DNA of 64,000 bases from Oleiharenicola sp. (GTDB taxonomy: Bacteria > Verrucomicrobiota > Verrucomicrobiia > Opitutales > Opitutaceae). Both the position numbers and the translations under genes were made by a program. The notes beneath the pieces were generated by a model. That model saw only the letters and a program-made list of their open reading frames with translations. It ran no database searches and had not been told where the DNA came from. Location of the stretch: positions 1-64,000 of the forward strand of contig JANYDW010000002.1 of NCBI GenBank assembly GCA_025363455.1. The letters are read 5' to 3'. Shown here one piece after another: positions 24,939-33,079 of the stretch (positions are counted from its first letter, which is position 1; each line of letters starts with the position of its first letter).

Positions 24939-25979
24939 CTAATAGCCCTTCTCCTTGTCCACCGTGTGCCGGAGTCGTTCGCCCCGGCCGAAGCGGATCA
25001 GGTTCTCCAGGTAGATTTCATGGAAGCGTGCGCGTTCCCCGTCAGAGCGGCCGGCGATGTGGGGCGTGATGATCACCCGGCCCGTGGTCCAGAGCGGGTG
25101 GCCCTTCGGGAGCGGCTCGGGGTCCGTGACGTCCACGCCAGCCCCGGCCACCTGGCCGGATTTGAGGGCGTCCACCAGGGCCATGGCGTCATAAATCTTG
25201 CCGCGAGAGACCGCGATGAAAAGCGCGCCTCTTTTCATTTTCGAAAACTGGGCGGCGCCGATCATTTTCTCCGTGGCTGGCGTGTGCGGGGCGGAAATGA
25301 ACACGACATCGGCCTCGGGCAGCACGCTGTCGAGCCGGTCGGGCCAGACGGTGCGATCGAGGTAGGGCGTGATGGGAATATCATTGGGATCCACCCCGAT
25401 GACGGTCATGCCAAAGGCCTTCGCCCGGACGGCGATCTGGGTGCCAATGCCGCCGACGCCGACGATGATGGCGGTCTTGCCGCTGAGTTCCATGGGCGGG
25501 CCGTAGTCCGCCAGCGACGGCCACGTTGCCGTACCGCGATTGGCCACGGCGACATCAATGCGGCGCGTCAGCCCGAGCAGGAGGGCGAACGCATGGTCGG
25601 CAATCTCGACGCCCTGCACGATCTTCATATTCGTAAGCGTGATCGCGCTGTGCTTGAGCTCGGGGATGGCCAGCACGCCTTCCACGCCGGCGGAATTCAC
25701 CTGCACCCATTTGAGTTTCTTCGCGGCGAGCAACTGCTCCCGGGTGATCCCCCCGACGATCGCATCGGCGTCCACGATCTCGGCCATGAGCCGGTCGCGG
25801 GTGGGGAAGACGATGTTGAGATTCGGCGCGGCCTGCTTGAGGGCGGTGAAATCCGCATCTGAGAAATGCGGATCGAACGTGAACACGACTTTCTTGGCCG
25901 GGGCGTCGCTTTGCGCCCGGGTGCAGACACCCAGGCAAAGCACAGCCATGGCGAACAGGAGGAACAGGAGACGATTCAT
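24939..25979 (-). CDS. D-isomer-specific 2-hydroxyacid dehydrogenase with signal peptide
   Basis: 346 residues. Residues 1-22 (MNRLLFLLFAMAVLCLGVC) are a typical signal peptide, unusual for an NAD-dependent enzyme. The catalytic domain is complete: Rossmann motif VGVGGIGTQIA (about 174-184), substrate-binding NSAGVEGVLA, catalytic Arg in FIAVSRGKIYD, Glu in VTDPEPLPKGHPLW and His in IITPHIAG. It should reduce 2-keto acids with NAD(P)H. Export raises the question of cofactor supply; a lipoprotein is less likely because the LGVC box is poor. Monocistronic. Confidence 0.92.
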   Translation of the reverse strand: MNRLLFLLFAMAVLCLGVCTRAQSDAPAKKVVFTFDPHFSDADFTALKQAAPNLNIVFPTRDRLMAEIVDADAIVGGITREQLLAAKKLKWVQVNSAGVEGVLAIPELKHSAITLTNMKIVQGVEIADHAFALLLGLTRRIDVAVANRGTATWPSLADYGPPMELSGKTAIIVGVGGIGTQIAVRAKAFGMTVIGVDPNDIPITPYLDRTVWPDRLDSVLPEADVVFISAPHTPATEKMIGAAQFSKMKRGALFIAVSRGKIYDAMALVDALKSGQVAGAGVDVTDPEPLPKGHPLWTTGRVIITPHIAGRSDGERARFHEIYLENLIRFGRGERLRHTVDKEKGY

Positions 25980-26072
25980 GGGGAAGGGAATTCACCTTGT
26001 TTCCCCAATGGCCGACCGTGACGCGAGCACGAACTGGGTTAATGTCAGATGATAACCCAGGCCTCAAACTTA

Positions 26073-26303
26073 CATAAAGATGCTCGGGGCTTGCCCCGAG
26101 GCATTAGCTCAGACCCGCCAGGCCGCTGTTCCTGGCCATTTTTTGTAGGAGCCTGCTTGCAGGCGATTCGGAATGCCCGCCAATGGACCGAACGCAGAAT
26201 CGCCTGCAAGCAGGCTCCTACCTCCCGACCAAGCTGAAGCACCTGTCGGCCATAGGCCTGGCGACGGCCGAAGCGTCGGGGTATTGGACCCCCAGCGAAT
26301 AAA
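26073..26303. repeat. REP/BIME-like composite repeat, copy B
   Basis: Same order of palindromes as copy A: GCTCGGGGCTTGCCCCGAGG, GTAGGAGCCTGCTTGCAGGC facing GCCTGCAAGCAGGCTCCTAC, and CCTGTCGGCCATAGGCCTGG with GACGGCCGAAG, ending GCGAATAAA. It is in the divergent gap 25980-26485, which otherwise holds about 180 bases upstream of the DMT permease with no recognised feature. Confidence 0.92.
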
Positions 26304-26485
26304 GCAGCCAAGGAGCATGTTTGCCTGACTGCCCTGTTCCGATCGCTGTGCATCCCGGCTGCTTCGGGTTCAAGCGACTGGGCAGGGCCAGCAACACAGG
26401 CCGCCCGAATTAAGAGCGGGCACTGCAGGATTTCCGGCGCAGTTGCATTTGCGATCGGGGTTGGGTGGAGAAATGTATTGGCGCC

Positions 26486-27403
26486 ATGCCTGCCGCCGCC
26501 CTGCCGATTCGCCGCCTGTTGCTCGCGCTCTTGATCGTCGCGATCTGGGGCTCCAACTTCGTGGCCATCAAGCTGGCGTTGCACGACCTGCCGCCGCTGC
26601 TGCTGGTCACGCTGCGGTTCATCTTTGTCGCGGTGCCCGCGGTATTTTTCCTCCCGCGGCCGGCCGTGCCGGTCCGCCAACTGCTGGTCTATGGATTCAG
26701 CATGTTCGGTTTCCAATTCGGCTTCATGTTCCTCGGCATGAAGCTCGGGGTGTCGGCCGGGCTGGCTTCACTGATCCTGCAGTTCCAAGTGTTCGTCACG
26801 CTCGGTCTCGCCGTCGTGTTCCTGAAGGAAACCGTGGCCTGGCCGCAGGTCGTGGGCGCGCTCACGGCCACCGCCGGATTTGTCGTGGTCGGCCTGCACA
26901 CGGGCGGGGATGTGACTGTGGCCGGATTTCTCTGCCTGCTGCTGGCCGCGGTCTCCTGGGCCATCGGCAACCTGACCTCGAAGCGTTTGGGCAAGGTCAA
27001 TGCGCTCGCCCTCGTGGTCTGGGGCAGCCTGCCGGTCGCCGGCGCCATGGCTATCGCTTCACTCGTTCTCGAGGGACCCACCCTCATCCTCCACAGTCTC
27101 ACGCATGTCGGTCTGACGGCGGTACTCAGCACCGCCTACACGGTCTATTTCTCCACGCTGGTGGCGTATTCCCTCTGGAGCTGGCTGCTGTCGCATCACC
27201 CCGCGACGACCGTCACCCCGTTCGCCCTGTTGGTGCCCGTTTTCGGCATGATCACCTCGGCCCTTTTCCTCGGCGAATCCCTGCCCGCCTGGAAACTGCT
27301 GGCCGCCACGCTCGTGATCGCCGGGCTGAGCCTGACCATATTCGGGGCCGGCCTAATCCGCATCCTCCGCTCCGCCAGCGTCCAGCCCGATTCGTCATTC
27401 TGA
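26486..27403 (+). CDS. EamA/DMT family transporter
   Basis: 305 residues from the ATG at 26486 (MPAAALPIRRLLLAL); a GTG at 26465 is possible. Ten membrane helices in two EamA repeats: first starting LLIVAIWGSNFVAIKLAL with FLKETVAWPQVVGALTATAG, second from AGFLCLLLAAVSWAIGNL with LFLGESLPAWKLLAATLVI. The repeated (F)LxExxxxxQxxGAxLI pattern is diagnostic. Exports or imports an unknown metabolite; closest in look to amino-acid/EamA exporters. Its last codons and stop (PDSSF then TGA) fall in a dispersed repeat beginning at 27393. Confidence 0.93.
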   Translation: MPAAALPIRRLLLALLIVAIWGSNFVAIKLALHDLPPLLLVTLRFIFVAVPAVFFLPRPAVPVRQLLVYGFSMFGFQFGFMFLGMKLGVSAGLASLILQFQVFVTLGLAVVFLKETVAWPQVVGALTATAGFVVVGLHTGGDVTVAGFLCLLLAAVSWAIGNLTSKRLGKVNALALVVWGSLPVAGAMAIASLVLEGPTLILHSLTHVGLTAVLSTAYTVYFSTLVAYSLWSWLLSHHPATTVTPFALLVPVFGMITSALFLGESLPAWKLLAATLVIAGLSLTIFGAGLIRILRSASVQPDSSF

Positions 27404-27487
27404 GCGCAGCGGAGAATCCGAGGGGATTATCATTTCCCGGCAGTGCAGCGTAAGATCACTTGGATTCTTCGCCGCGCTCAGAATGAC
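27393..27487. repeat. CGTCATTCTGAGCGCAGCG inverted repeat
   Basis: CGTCATTCTGAGCGCAGCGG AGAATCC on the left and GGATTCTTCGCCGCGCTCAG AATGACG on the right, a widespread bacterial intergenic palindrome. The TGA of CATTCTGAGC serves as stop codon of the upstream transporter gene. Confidence 0.9.
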
Positions 27488-27564
27488 GGAGGTTGTATGT
27501 TTTAAAGGTTTCGTAGTCCGATGACAGGCTTGCCCTGACGGCCTGTTCCCGGCTCCCTTGTAAG

Positions 27565-29070
27565 ATGCCTACACGTTATCATGGTGTTTTGCTTTCCGTG
27601 CTGATTTCGGCGTCCACGGCGTTGGGCGCGGACGCCAGCGCCCCTACGTCCCCCACCCGCCTCATCAATCCGCTTCCGCTGCCGGACTATCCGGTCGGAA
27701 AGATCGCCCGGAGCATCACGCCGGGCCAGCCCAACCAACCCATCGGCTTGTGGCTGGTGGATCGTGCCGAGCAATACCGCGAGCTCGCCGACCCAACGGG
27801 CCTCTGGTTCGAGGGCAAATGGTATCTCTATCCCTCGGTCGACATGGCGTGGGTGAGCGCGGACGAAGGCCGCAGCTGGCAGCATCATCCGCTCAACGTG
27901 CGCGACCTCGGCTATGCGCCGACGGTGGTGCGCCATCGGGGTAAGTTCCTGCTTATGGCCTCCGGCTCCGAGATCTATTCCGGCCCCACCCCACTGGGGC
28001 CGTTCGAGCCGATCGGAAAGCTAATCCCGCCCGCGAAACCCGGCCTGCCCGGGCAGATCGATCCCATGCTATTTTCAGACGAGGATGGTCGCCTCTTCTA
28101 CTACTGGGGCTGCACGCCCCACTCCGGCCTCTGGGGCGTCGAACTGGATCCGGAAAAACCGACCCAGGTAATCGGCGAACCGAAGGAAATGATCCCGTTC
28201 CGCCCCGACCTTTTCGCCTGGGAACGGGTGGGGAGCTTCAACCAGAATCCCGCCACCGGCTGGATGGAAGCTTTATGGATGGTCAAGCGCAACGGCCGCT
28301 ACTACCTCACCTTCTCCGCCGGCGGTACCCAGTATCGCACTTACACCATGGGTTGCTATGTGAGCGACTCTCCGCTCGGCCCCTTCGTGCCGCAGAAACG
28401 CAACCCGATCTTCCGCACCACCGAGGGCCTCGTCACCGGCACGGGCCATGGGGCCATCGTGCTGGGTCCGCAGGGACGCTACTGGGTTTTCTACACGGTC
28501 TACGCCTGCGTGGTGCACGGCTTTGAGCGCCGGGTCGGCCTCGACCTCGTCGAGTTCGACGAGAACGGTGATCTCTTCGTGCCGCACGCCACGTCGACGC
28601 CCCAAGCCCTCCCCGGCAAGGACCCGGTGGTGGCCTGGCTGCCGCTCAACGAGAGCGAGGCCACTTTGGGCAGCACCAGCGTGGCCAACACTTCCGGCCG
28701 ATCCGCGGCCGACAACTCGATGACGACCTGGTGGCTGCCGGCCGCCGACGATCCGACGCCGACCCTGACCACCCAGTTCACGGCCCGCGCGACCGTGCAC
28801 GCCGTGCGCGTGGTCTGGCGCGATGTCGGGCTCGACACCACAAAAGGGGCCAACCCCGGACCCTTCCGCTATCGCGTCGAGGCCGAGACCGCACCGGGAG
28901 TCTGGGCGACGATCGTCGACCGGAGCCAGAGCACCGAGGACTTGCTGATCGATTACCGCGAATGCACGCCGACTCCGGCCCTGCGCGCCCGGCTGGTGAT
29001 CACCGGCCACCCGCCCGGCATCCAGCCCGGCGTCGCGGAGTTCACCGTCTTCGGCGTGACGGGCGGTTGA
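27565..29070 (+). CDS. Exported GH43-like glycosidase with C-terminal beta-sandwich
   Basis: 501 residues with a signal peptide (GVLLSVLISASTALGA). Residues about 60-340 look like a five-bladed beta-propeller of GH43/GH62-type enzymes: DPTGLWFEGKWYLYPS with the candidate base Asp, GYAPTVVRHRGKFLLMASG, QIDPMLFSDEDGRLFYYWG with the candidate pKa Asp, and GTGHGAIVLGPQGRYWVFY. Residues about 360-500 form a discoidin/F5-8C-like sandwich (WWLPAADDPTPTLTTQF; VHAVRVVWRDVGL). Likely acts on arabinose or xylose side chains of plant polysaccharide. The next gene starts 65 bases on, so the two form an operon. Confidence 0.85.
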   Translation: MPTRYHGVLLSVLISASTALGADASAPTSPTRLINPLPLPDYPVGKIARSITPGQPNQPIGLWLVDRAEQYRELADPTGLWFEGKWYLYPSVDMAWVSADEGRSWQHHPLNVRDLGYAPTVVRHRGKFLLMASGSEIYSGPTPLGPFEPIGKLIPPAKPGLPGQIDPMLFSDEDGRLFYYWGCTPHSGLWGVELDPEKPTQVIGEPKEMIPFRPDLFAWERVGSFNQNPATGWMEALWMVKRNGRYYLTFSAGGTQYRTYTMGCYVSDSPLGPFVPQKRNPIFRTTEGLVTGTGHGAIVLGPQGRYWVFYTVYACVVHGFERRVGLDLVEFDENGDLFVPHATSTPQALPGKDPVVAWLPLNESEATLGSTSVANTSGRSAADNSMTTWWLPAADDPTPTLTTQFTARATVHAVRVVWRDVGLDTTKGANPGPFRYRVEAETAPGVWATIVDRSQSTEDLLIDYRECTPTPALRARLVITGHPPGIQPGVAEFTVFGVTGG

Positions 29071-29135
29071 TGGTTGCGGGGTCACTGGACTCCATGCCCG
29101 AGCCGTGCATAGTGGATCGGCAACCCCGGTCCCCC

Positions 29136-31721
29136 ATGCCTCTCGCCCGCCTTGGTTTTGTCGCGTTCGTTTCGCTCGTCCTCATCTGCTCCAGCGCCTC
29201 CGCGCGTACCATATCGATCATCACCGGCCCCGGCCTCGGGCCCCCCGCCCGGCATGGTCTCGCAAAATTCGAGGAGGCCGCCCGCACCCAAGGTTGGGAA
29301 GTCGAACATGCTGCTTCGGCCGATGCGGCGCACGGCGACCGGCTGGTCTTCGCCGGCTTGCCGGGCATGGCCGGCACCAGCGCCCTCGCGACGGCCCTGC
29401 CGTATTGGCCGGACTCGCCCGAGGGGCTGGCGGTGAAAAATTTTGCGTGGCACGGCAAGCCCGCGCTGCTGTTCGCCGGGGCCGATGACCGCGGACTCAT
29501 GTATGCCCTGCTCGATGCGGCCGCGCGCATGGCCGATGCGCCCGCCGCAGCGGCATCCTCCAGCCTTGTCCCGGATGTGACCGAGCAGCCCATGGTGCGT
29601 GACCGCTCACTCTCGGTCTACGTGATGAACCGCGCGCACTGGGAAAGCCGGTTTTACGACGAACGTTACTGGGCCCGCTATTTCGACCTGCTCGCCGCCA
29701 GCCGTTTCAATCGCTTCCTGATCGTCTTCGGTTACGAAACCGGCGGCTTCCTCGCCCCGCCCTACCCGTATTTCTTCGACACCCCAGGCTACGCGGATGT
29801 CCACATGATCGGCCTGACCCGCGAGCAGCAGGCCCGCAACCTGGCCTCGCTCAACCGCCTGATCGAGCTCGCCCACGCGCGCGGCATCGCGGTCTCCCTC
29901 GGCATCTGGGACCACATCTACCGGGCCGGTGTGCAGACCGGCGGCGCCGAGTGGATCGGCGAATATCAGGGGCGGCCGGTCCCGAACACGGTCGCGGGCG
30001 TGACCACAGCCAATCTCAATGCCTATACCCGCGCGGCCCTCGGCGAACTGCTGGCGCGCGTGCCGGCGGTCGATGGCCTGCAGTTGCGCATCCACGAGGA
30101 GTCCGGCCTCACGCGCGCGGAGATGGATGGTTTCTGGCGCGAAGTCTTCCAACACATCCAGCGGAGCCGGCCCGGCTTGTTCCTCGAGCTGCGCGGCAAG
30201 GGCACACCCGACAGCGTGATCGACACCGCGGTCGCGCTCGGCCTGAACTTCCGCATCGAGACGAAATACTGGATGGAGCAGATGGGTCTGCCTTTCCATC
30301 CCACGCACGTCAATCCGCCCGACCAGCAAAACCGCCGGCACGGGTACGCTGACTTCCTGCGCTACCCCCAACGCTACCACATGACGTGGCGGCTCTGGAA
30401 CGGCGGCACGTCGCGCATTCTCCTCTGGGGTGATCCCGACTATGTGCGCCGCTACGTCGCCACCACTTCGCTTTACGACAGCCCGAACCTGGATGTGCAG
30501 GAACCGCTCGCCACGAAGATGGAGGCCCAGCGTCCCGACATGCCAACGTTCGACCTGCTGGCGGCACCCTACCGCTACTACGATTACGAATTCGAGCGCT
30601 ACTGGCATTTCTACCAGCTCTGGGGCCGCCTCAGCTATAATCCCGCTATGCCGCCCGATCTGTGGGAGCGCGATTTCCTTCGTCGCTTCGGCGCCGCCGC
30701 TCCCCAACTCGAAGCCGGCTTGCAGCGGGCGTCCCAAGTCCTGCCGATGATCGTGTCCGCGGTCTATCCGTATTCCGGGTTTCCCACCACGCGCGGCTGG
30801 GCCGAGCGCCAAACCCTCGGCGCCACGCTCGCGGGCTACGCCAAGAACGAGGGCACCGACACTGAGCTGTTCGAGAACTTTGCCGACGCGGCCGCTCGGA
30901 TCGCCGCCGGTGGCGCGACCGCAAAGCGGACACCCGCGGCGACCAGCCGGTGGTTCGACGCCGCGGCCGACGCCATCCTTGCTTCCGTGCGTGACGCCGA
31001 GGCGGCAATCGGAACGAAGCGCGGCCATGAATACGACTCAACCGTCACCGACCTGAAAATTCTCGCCCAGCTCGCCCGCTTTCATGCGCGCCGCAGCCTC
31101 GCCGCCGTGCACTACAATCTCTTCCTCCGTACCAGCACCAAAGTCGAGTTGCTCGCGGCCACGCACGGGGAAAAAGATGCCATCACCGCCTGGCGCGAGC
31201 TGGTCGCCGCCGCCGGCGACCGCTATGCGCCCGACCTTGCCATGGGCGCGCGCAACTACGATTTGTCCGGCCACTGGCGCGACGAGCTGCCCCGACTCGA
31301 GGCCGGCCTGAAGGAACTCGAGGCCCGGGTCGCACAGACCTTAGACCGCGCGGCCACCCAAGTCGCCTGGTCGCCCGCGAGTGATCTCGACCGGGCGATA
31401 CCCGTCGTGGAGCACGAACGCATCACCACCGCCCCGACCGGCCAGCCGCTGCGCATCGTGGCCCATGCGACTGATTCCGCGGGTGTGTCATCCCTGCGCC
31501 TGCGCTATCGCCACGTGACGCAGTACGAAGACTACGCCACCCTCGAGATGCAGCCCACCGGCCGACCCGACGAATATGCTGCGACCATTCCCGGCGAATT
31601 CCTTGAGCCCAAGTGGGACCTGATGTATTTCATCGAGGCGATCGACCACGCCGGATCCGGCACGCACTGGCCTGACTTCACCCGCGAGCCACCCTACGTG
31701 TTCGTGCGATTGCAGCGCTGA
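29136..31721 (+). CDS. Large exported hydrolase-like protein, glycoside hydrolase of unclear family
   Basis: 861 residues from the ATG at 29136, which starts a signal peptide (LARLGFVAFVSLVLICSSAS). The frame is open to 28731 but overlaps the previous gene. About residues 24-130 resemble the GH20b/GH67-N accessory domain (ISIITGPGLGPPARHGL; LLFAGADDRGLMYALLDAAA). About 150-480 look like a TIM barrel: LLAASRFNRFLIVFGYETGG, ARGIAVSLGIWDH, DGLQLRIHEESGL, LFLELRGKGTPDS, FRIETKYWMEQMG, WRLWNGGTSRILLWGD. Helices follow, then an Ig-like domain from about 760. I cannot place the family; candidate acids are in HEESG, LELRGK and IETKYW. Operon with the GH43-like gene. Confidence 0.82.
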   Translation: MPLARLGFVAFVSLVLICSSASARTISIITGPGLGPPARHGLAKFEEAARTQGWEVEHAASADAAHGDRLVFAGLPGMAGTSALATALPYWPDSPEGLAVKNFAWHGKPALLFAGADDRGLMYALLDAAARMADAPAAAASSSLVPDVTEQPMVRDRSLSVYVMNRAHWESRFYDERYWARYFDLLAASRFNRFLIVFGYETGGFLAPPYPYFFDTPGYADVHMIGLTREQQARNLASLNRLIELAHARGIAVSLGIWDHIYRAGVQTGGAEWIGEYQGRPVPNTVAGVTTANLNAYTRAALGELLARVPAVDGLQLRIHEESGLTRAEMDGFWREVFQHIQRSRPGLFLELRGKGTPDSVIDTAVALGLNFRIETKYWMEQMGLPFHPTHVNPPDQQNRRHGYADFLRYPQRYHMTWRLWNGGTSRILLWGDPDYVRRYVATTSLYDSPNLDVQEPLATKMEAQRPDMPTFDLLAAPYRYYDYEFERYWHFYQLWGRLSYNPAMPPDLWERDFLRRFGAAAPQLEAGLQRASQVLPMIVSAVYPYSGFPTTRGWAERQTLGATLAGYAKNEGTDTELFENFADAAARIAAGGATAKRTPAATSRWFDAAADAILASVRDAEAAIGTKRGHEYDSTVTDLKILAQLARFHARRSLAAVHYNLFLRTSTKVELLAATHGEKDAITAWRELVAAAGDRYAPDLAMGARNYDLSGHWRDELPRLEAGLKELEARVAQTLDRAATQVAWSPASDLDRAIPVVEHERITTAPTGQPLRIVAHATDSAGVSSLRLRYRHVTQYEDYATLEMQPTGRPDEYAATIPGEFLEPKWDLMYFIEAIDHAGSGTHWPDFTREPPYVFVRLQR

Positions 31722-31806
31722 CGGAGCCGGAGAGGGTGTCTGACCGCACCCAGTTGATAGTTTGTGTGGATCGCTTTCCCTCCTCCCGTCTGCTAGTCCT
31801 GAGCCC

Positions 31807-32289
31807 GTGGAAAATTCCCATCGCCTGCCATTTTCCCTCCGCGCCTTCCTGGTGGCGCCGTGGCCGGTGCCTGTCGCGTGCAGTCTGCTGTTGTCGTCGG
31901 GGACGCCGGGCAGGTTTTCGCTGCTGTTCTTTTTCCTGATCCTCGCCGTCGCGCTGGTCATCAGCTACCTCGGCACCGCCGCTTTGGTCGTCACCCTGCA
32001 CTTCGTCGCCCAGGCCCGGCCCGTCACCCGCACCGTCAGCGCAATGACGGGCCTCATCCTCGCCGGAATCGCCTACCTACCCTTCGACTACCTCAGCTGG
32101 AGCAGCAGCGGACCCGACTCCGGCCCGCCCATCGAGTCGTTTCTCTCCTGTCTCCGGCGCGATCTGGCCGACCCTTTCTTCGGCATCTTCCTCGCCGCCG
32201 GCGTCGTTGCCGCGCTCGTCTACGACACCCTGGCCCGGCGCCAGGCCAGGCAAACGACTCCGCTGCCAGCTCATCGCGTTCACCCATGA
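31807..32289 (+). CDS. Hypothetical small integral membrane protein
   Basis: 160 residues from a GTG at 31807 (ENSHRLPFSLRAFLVAPWP follows); no in-frame ATG is available. Four hydrophobic segments at about residues 13-32, 36-62, 75-95 and 120-140. No recognised domain. Its stop overlaps the ATG of the GNAT remnant (ATGA at 32286-32289), so the two were probably once translationally coupled. Confidence 0.65.
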   Translation: MENSHRLPFSLRAFLVAPWPVPVACSLLLSSGTPGRFSLLFFFLILAVALVISYLGTAALVVTLHFVAQARPVTRTVSAMTGLILAGIAYLPFDYLSWSSSGPDSGPPIESFLSCLRRDLADPFFGIFLAAGVVAALVYDTLARRQARQTTPLPAHRVHP

Positions 32290-32357
32290 TCCGGCCCGCG
32301 AGTCCAGCTGATGTGCCCGCAGTCGGTGCCCTCTTCCACAGGAACGCCCACCACTAG
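32286..32357 (+). pseudogene. Remnant of a GNAT acetyltransferase (first 20 codons only)
   Basis: A 23-codon frame reading MIRPASPADVPAVGALF, the classic N-terminal strand and helix of GNAT N-acetyltransferases (IRPAtxaDvpaixaLi), ending at a TAG at 32355. The remaining 130 or so residues are absent: the HD-domain gene starts 16 bases later. A deletion therefore removed most of the gene. The identification rests on one motif. Confidence 0.55.
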
Positions 32358-32372
32358 CCGTGACCAACGCCC

Positions 32373-32918
32373 ATGACACTCCAGACCAAAGAAACCGCGA
32401 CCGCACTTCTCCACCAACATGTGAGTGACGAGTATCAGCAGTTGCATGCGCTGATGGTGGCGACGGCGATGGAGGGGTATGCCGTCCAATTTAACGAAGA
32501 CCGTCTGCTTTGGTATCTCACGGGCCTGCTCCACGACATCGACTTCCAGGAGCATCCCGACACCCACCCGGCGCCGTCGCTCCAGTGGTTCAAGGACTGG
32601 GGTTACCCGGATGCGCTCATCCACGCGGTCGAGGCTCACGCCTATGGCTACCATGGCTTCACCACGCTCCCCGCGACCAACCTCGCCGCCGCCCTCGTGG
32701 CCACCGATGAACTCACCGGGATCTTCTACGCCTACCGAAAGATGAACCCCGTCCGTTACGGCGAAATGAAACCGGGTTCTATCCGGAAAAAATTCAAGGA
32801 TCCTGGCTTTGCCGCGAAAATCGACCGCACCACCATCCAGCTCGGTTGCGATAAACTAGGCGTGCCGCTGGACGATCATATCGCGAATCTCGTCAGGTTC
32901 CTTGCGCCGCTACCTTAG
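32373..32918 (+). CDS. HD-domain protein
   Basis: 181 residues, cytoplasmic. The HD metal site is visible as HALMVATAMEG (about 25-35), the paired His-Asp in LTGLLHDIDFQEHP (about 49-62) and HAVEAHAYGYHG (about 84-95). This is a predicted metal-dependent phosphohydrolase of unknown substrate; several relatives are annotated as HD hydrolases or hydrolase-like metal-binding proteins. The TAG stop at 32916 is part of the inverted repeat that follows. Confidence 0.9.
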   Translation: MTLQTKETATALLHQHVSDEYQQLHALMVATAMEGYAVQFNEDRLLWYLTGLLHDIDFQEHPDTHPAPSLQWFKDWGYPDALIHAVEAHAYGYHGFTTLPATNLAAALVATDELTGIFYAYRKMNPVRYGEMKPGSIRKKFKDPGFAAKIDRTTIQLGCDKLGVPLDDHIANLVRFLAPLP

Positions 32919-33079
32919 GGTACGTCTTCAAAATGTCTTGTCCTCGCGAGGCCCGCAGCAGCCGGCCCGGGCGATCCAGCCGTTTCGACTGGCTCAAGGT
33001 TTCGAGCCTGTCGAGGGACTGGATTACTTCGTCGTCCCGGGCGGGACTCCTCGCAATAACATTTTGACGACGTACCCTA
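32916..33079. repeat. TAGGGTACGTC inverted repeat with nested dispersed repeat
   Basis: TAGGGTACGTCTTCAAAATG T on the left and ACATTTTGACGACGTACCCT A on the right. Inside is a degenerate GACTGGATTACTTCGTCGTC ... CTCCTCGCAATAAC element related to 13587-13632. The outer TAG on each strand is the stop codon of the convergent gene on that side (32916-32918 and 33079-33077). Confidence 0.9.

Noticed and set aside
29607..31028. 473-codon open frame on the minus strand
   Set aside because: Antisense shadow of the 861-residue exported hydrolase-like gene.
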